From Candidatus Moraniibacteriota bacterium (lineage in GTDB: Bacteria; Patescibacteriota; Minisyncoccia; Moranbacterales; UBA11712): a stretch of DNA of 48,114 nucleotides. A program made the position numbers and the translations under genes. Of this stretch, positions 46,039 to 48,114 are shown piece after piece; the stretch's first letter is position 1; each line of letters opens with the position of its first letter. The notes below the pieces were generated by a model. That model saw only the letters and a list, made by a program, of their open reading frames with translations, made no database searches and was not told where the DNA came from. The stretch lies in the NCBI GenBank assembly GCA_028695025.1, contig JAQVJV010000005.1:1-48114 (forward strand), given 5' to 3'.

Positions 46039-46737
46039 GTGAACATAATAGTTCTCGGTCCTCAAGGTTCCGGCAAGGGAACCCAAGCCGAAATTTTGGC
46101 GAAAAAATACAACCTCGAGCATATCGAAATGGGGAAGTTTTTGCGCGAAGTGGCAAAACTGGACACAAAACTTGGCCACCATATCCACGAGACCATCAAC
46201 CTCCAGGGAAAATTGGTCGATGATATCACGCTTAAAAAAGTCCTGCACGTGAAATTGGCCGATTTACCAAGAGAGCAAGGAATAATCTTTGATGGAGTGC
46301 CGCGACGTCAAGACCAACTATCCTATTTCGAAGATGCTATGCGGGAATTTGGGCGAAAAATAGGTGCAGTGATTGATATAAAAATTCCGGATGAAGAATC
46401 AGTCAATCGGATTTCCAAACGGCGCATTTGTCGGAAAAGCGAACATGTTTTGATCCTAGGAAAGGATGTCAAAAGCGAAGAAGAAAAATGTCCGATCTGC
46501 GGAAGTGAAATTTTTCAAAGGATCGATGACACTCCCGAAAGGATAAAAACCCGGCTGGAAATATATCATAAAGACACCAAAGAAGTTCTTGATTTTTATC
46601 GCGATAAGGGATTACTGATTGAAATTGACGGAGTTGGATCTGTTGAAGAGGTGAGCGATAGAATTATGAAAAAAATATCTGCTTTGGTAAAGAAAATTAG
46701 CTTAGAATGTCATCCCGGCCTCCGAGCCGGGATCTAG
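46039..46737 (+). CDS. adk: Adenylate kinase (GTG start)
   Basis: GPQGSGKGTQAEILA, FDGVPRR, zinc-lid-like CRK...CPIC; syntenic position after secY. Confidence 0.92.
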   Translation: MNIIVLGPQGSGKGTQAEILAKKYNLEHIEMGKFLREVAKLDTKLGHHIHETINLQGKLVDDITLKKVLHVKLADLPREQGIIFDGVPRRQDQLSYFEDAMREFGRKIGAVIDIKIPDEESVNRISKRRICRKSEHVLILGKDVKSEEEKCPICGSEIFQRIDDTPERIKTRLEIYHKDTKEVLDFYRDKGLLIEIDGVGSVEEVSDRIMKKISALVKKISLECHPGLRAGI

Positions 46738-46827
46738 GGTAAGATTCTCAGACTGCTATTCTTCTACAATTGATTATTGCTCGGTTTTTATTTTTACCCT
46801 GGATCCCGCATCAAGTGCGGGATGACA
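46709..46827. repeat. Nested palindromic repeat element overlapping the adk 3' end
   Basis: tgtcatcccggcctccgagccgggatctagggtaa ... taccctggatcccgcatcaagtgcgggatgaca; each end is itself a hairpin. Confidence 0.75.
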
Positions 46828-46850
46828 AAATAAAACGATTATTAGTGATT

Positions 46851-47621
46851 ATGATTTCTCTCAAGTCAAAAAAAGAAATAGAAGCAATGCGGGAAGGCGG
46901 GCGGATTTTGGCCGAAGTCTTGCGGCGCGTCAGCCATGAAGCAAAACCGGGAACCAAAACATCGGATTTGGATAGGCTCGCTCGCGAGCTTATTTTTTCA
47001 TCCGGCGCGCGCCCAGCTTTTCTTGGCTACAAGCCCGGCGGAAGCGGCGAGGGTTATCCGGCGGCAGTTTGCATTTCAGTGAATGACGAAATAGTCCATG
47101 GTCTTCCGGGAGAAAAAAAGATTCTTTTTGAAGGAGACATTGTGAAACTTGATTGCGGGGTGGAATATAAAAATATTTTCACCGATGCGACAGTGATGGT
47201 CGGGGTGGGGAAAATTTCCAAAAAAGCGGAGAAAATCATGCGGGTCACCAAAGAGTGCCTTGAGTTGGGCATTGGGGAGATCCGGCCGGGCGCAACGCTC
47301 AATGAATATGCAAAAGCGGTGGAAAATCATGCGCGTGAGAAAGGATTTGAAGTAGTGCGGGATCTTGTCGGCCACGGAGTGGGGCACGCCGTCCACGAAG
47401 CGCCGCAGGTTTTCAACTACGCCGACCCGCGGATGAAAAAAATCATTTTGCGCGAGGGAATGGCGCTCGCGCTCGAGCCGATGGTGAATGAGGGAACTTT
47501 TGAAATTGTCCTTTCTGAAGACGGCTGGACCTATCTCACCCGTGACGGGAAGCTGAACGGCCATTGGGAACATACAATTGTTGTCACTAAAGGAGGATGT
47601 GAGATAATTACGGATTTGTGA
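46851..47621 (+). CDS. map: Type I methionine aminopeptidase
   Basis: DEIVHGLPGEKKILFEGDIVKLDCGVEYKNIFTDATVMVGVG, GHGVGHAVHEAPQVFNY; start reset from 46770, which lies in the repeat. Confidence 0.95.
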   Translation: MISLKSKKEIEAMREGGRILAEVLRRVSHEAKPGTKTSDLDRLARELIFSSGARPAFLGYKPGGSGEGYPAAVCISVNDEIVHGLPGEKKILFEGDIVKLDCGVEYKNIFTDATVMVGVGKISKKAEKIMRVTKECLELGIGEIRPGATLNEYAKAVENHAREKGFEVVRDLVGHGVGHAVHEAPQVFNYADPRMKKIILREGMALALEPMVNEGTFEIVLSEDGWTYLTRDGKLNGHWEHTIVVTKGGCEIITDL

Positions 47622-47751
47622 ATCTTTCTTGTTTGCTGTTATGGAACAGCAAAATTTTCAATGATCAATTTACAATTTTCAAACAATTTTAAAATTTTGA
47701 AATTCAAAATTTATTGAAAATTGAGAATTGTAAATTGAAAACTTCAAATTA

Positions 47752-47793
47752 AAAAGCCCCCGGACGTTGCGTGAACGCTCGGGGGCTTTTTTG
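47752..47793. terminator. Intrinsic terminator after map
   Basis: aaaaagcccccggacgtt-gcgtg-aacgctcgggggcttttttt-type stem with T tract. Confidence 0.85.
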
Positions 47794-47988
47794 TCGAGAG
47801 CGGGGTCGGGCTCTCGTCAGGGATTACCATTTTCCTTTTCCTCCTTTTATGTGAAGAAAATTTCTGAAAACTACTTTGGTTAAGCCACCCAAGACAACGG
47901 TGCATAAAAACAGAAAAAATATAGCACTGTTGCTTAGCGGCAATGTAGCCATGTCTATTATAGCCCTAACGGCCAAATAAATTATGGC

Positions 47989-48114
47989 TTAGTAACTGTT
48001 CAATATCTTTTCTTTGATATATACTTCTTTGCAGAGCTTTGTTTAAGCCAAAAACAAACAAAACTATGCAAAGAAAAATGTATCCAAGCGACATTACTCG
48101 CGAACAATTTGAAA
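47989..48114 (+). mobile_element. 5' end of an IS5-like element: left TIR plus start of transposase (ATG 48066)
   Basis: TIR ttagtaactgttcaatatctttt 47989-48011; ORF MQRKMYPSDITREQFE... resembles IS5-family transposase N-termini. Confidence 0.8.

Noticed and set aside
1-48114. CRISPR array
   Set aside because: No regularly spaced direct repeats with unique spacers; repeats seen are inverted and intergenic.
1-48114. Alternative genetic code 25 (UGA = Gly)
   Set aside because: TGA terminates secY, nrdD and others at expected positions.
1-48114. Composite transposon carrying 48 kb
   Set aside because: The interior is essential core-genome synteny; contig ends falling in a repeated IS is the simpler explanation.

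Overview
The window looks like a Patescibacteria/CPR (Parcubacteria-like) chromosomal segment using standard code 11, since TGA works as a stop in secY, nrdD and others. Its right half is a long translation operon: rpsL-rpsG-fusA-(Phd-like)-tuf-rpsJ-rplC-rplD-rplW-rplB-rpsS-rplV-rpsC-rplP-rpmC-rpsQ-rplN-rplX-rplE-rpsN-rpsH-rplF-rplR-rpsE-rplO-secY-adk-map. There is no rpmD (L30). The left half carries nrdR/nrdD/nrdG, apbE, a split comEC, an ABC exporter next to tRNA-Pro(GGG), a beta-propeller protein, an ECF sigma factor with a membrane partner, a cell-surface protein cluster, UbiA, an M50 protease and rpmB. Both ends are partial copies, in the same orientation, of one IS5-like element; the left copy truncates a large surface-protein gene. 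The most unusual signals are: (1) two leaders at 14.84-15.04 kb and 15.66-15.91 kb that read as amino-acid attenuators (promoter, near-leaderless short ORF, mutually exclusive hairpins, intrinsic terminator, strong SD, orphan gene), one with a YFFFFWF run and one with an ILLILALVLII run; (2) a shared extreme C-terminal motif K-x-SCGWIETNP on two surface proteins; (3) inverted repeats built from short degenerate words in many intergenic gaps, especially in the ribosomal operon; (4) K/E-rich tails on both L22 and L23. Everything was read by eye; no searches or folding software were run.
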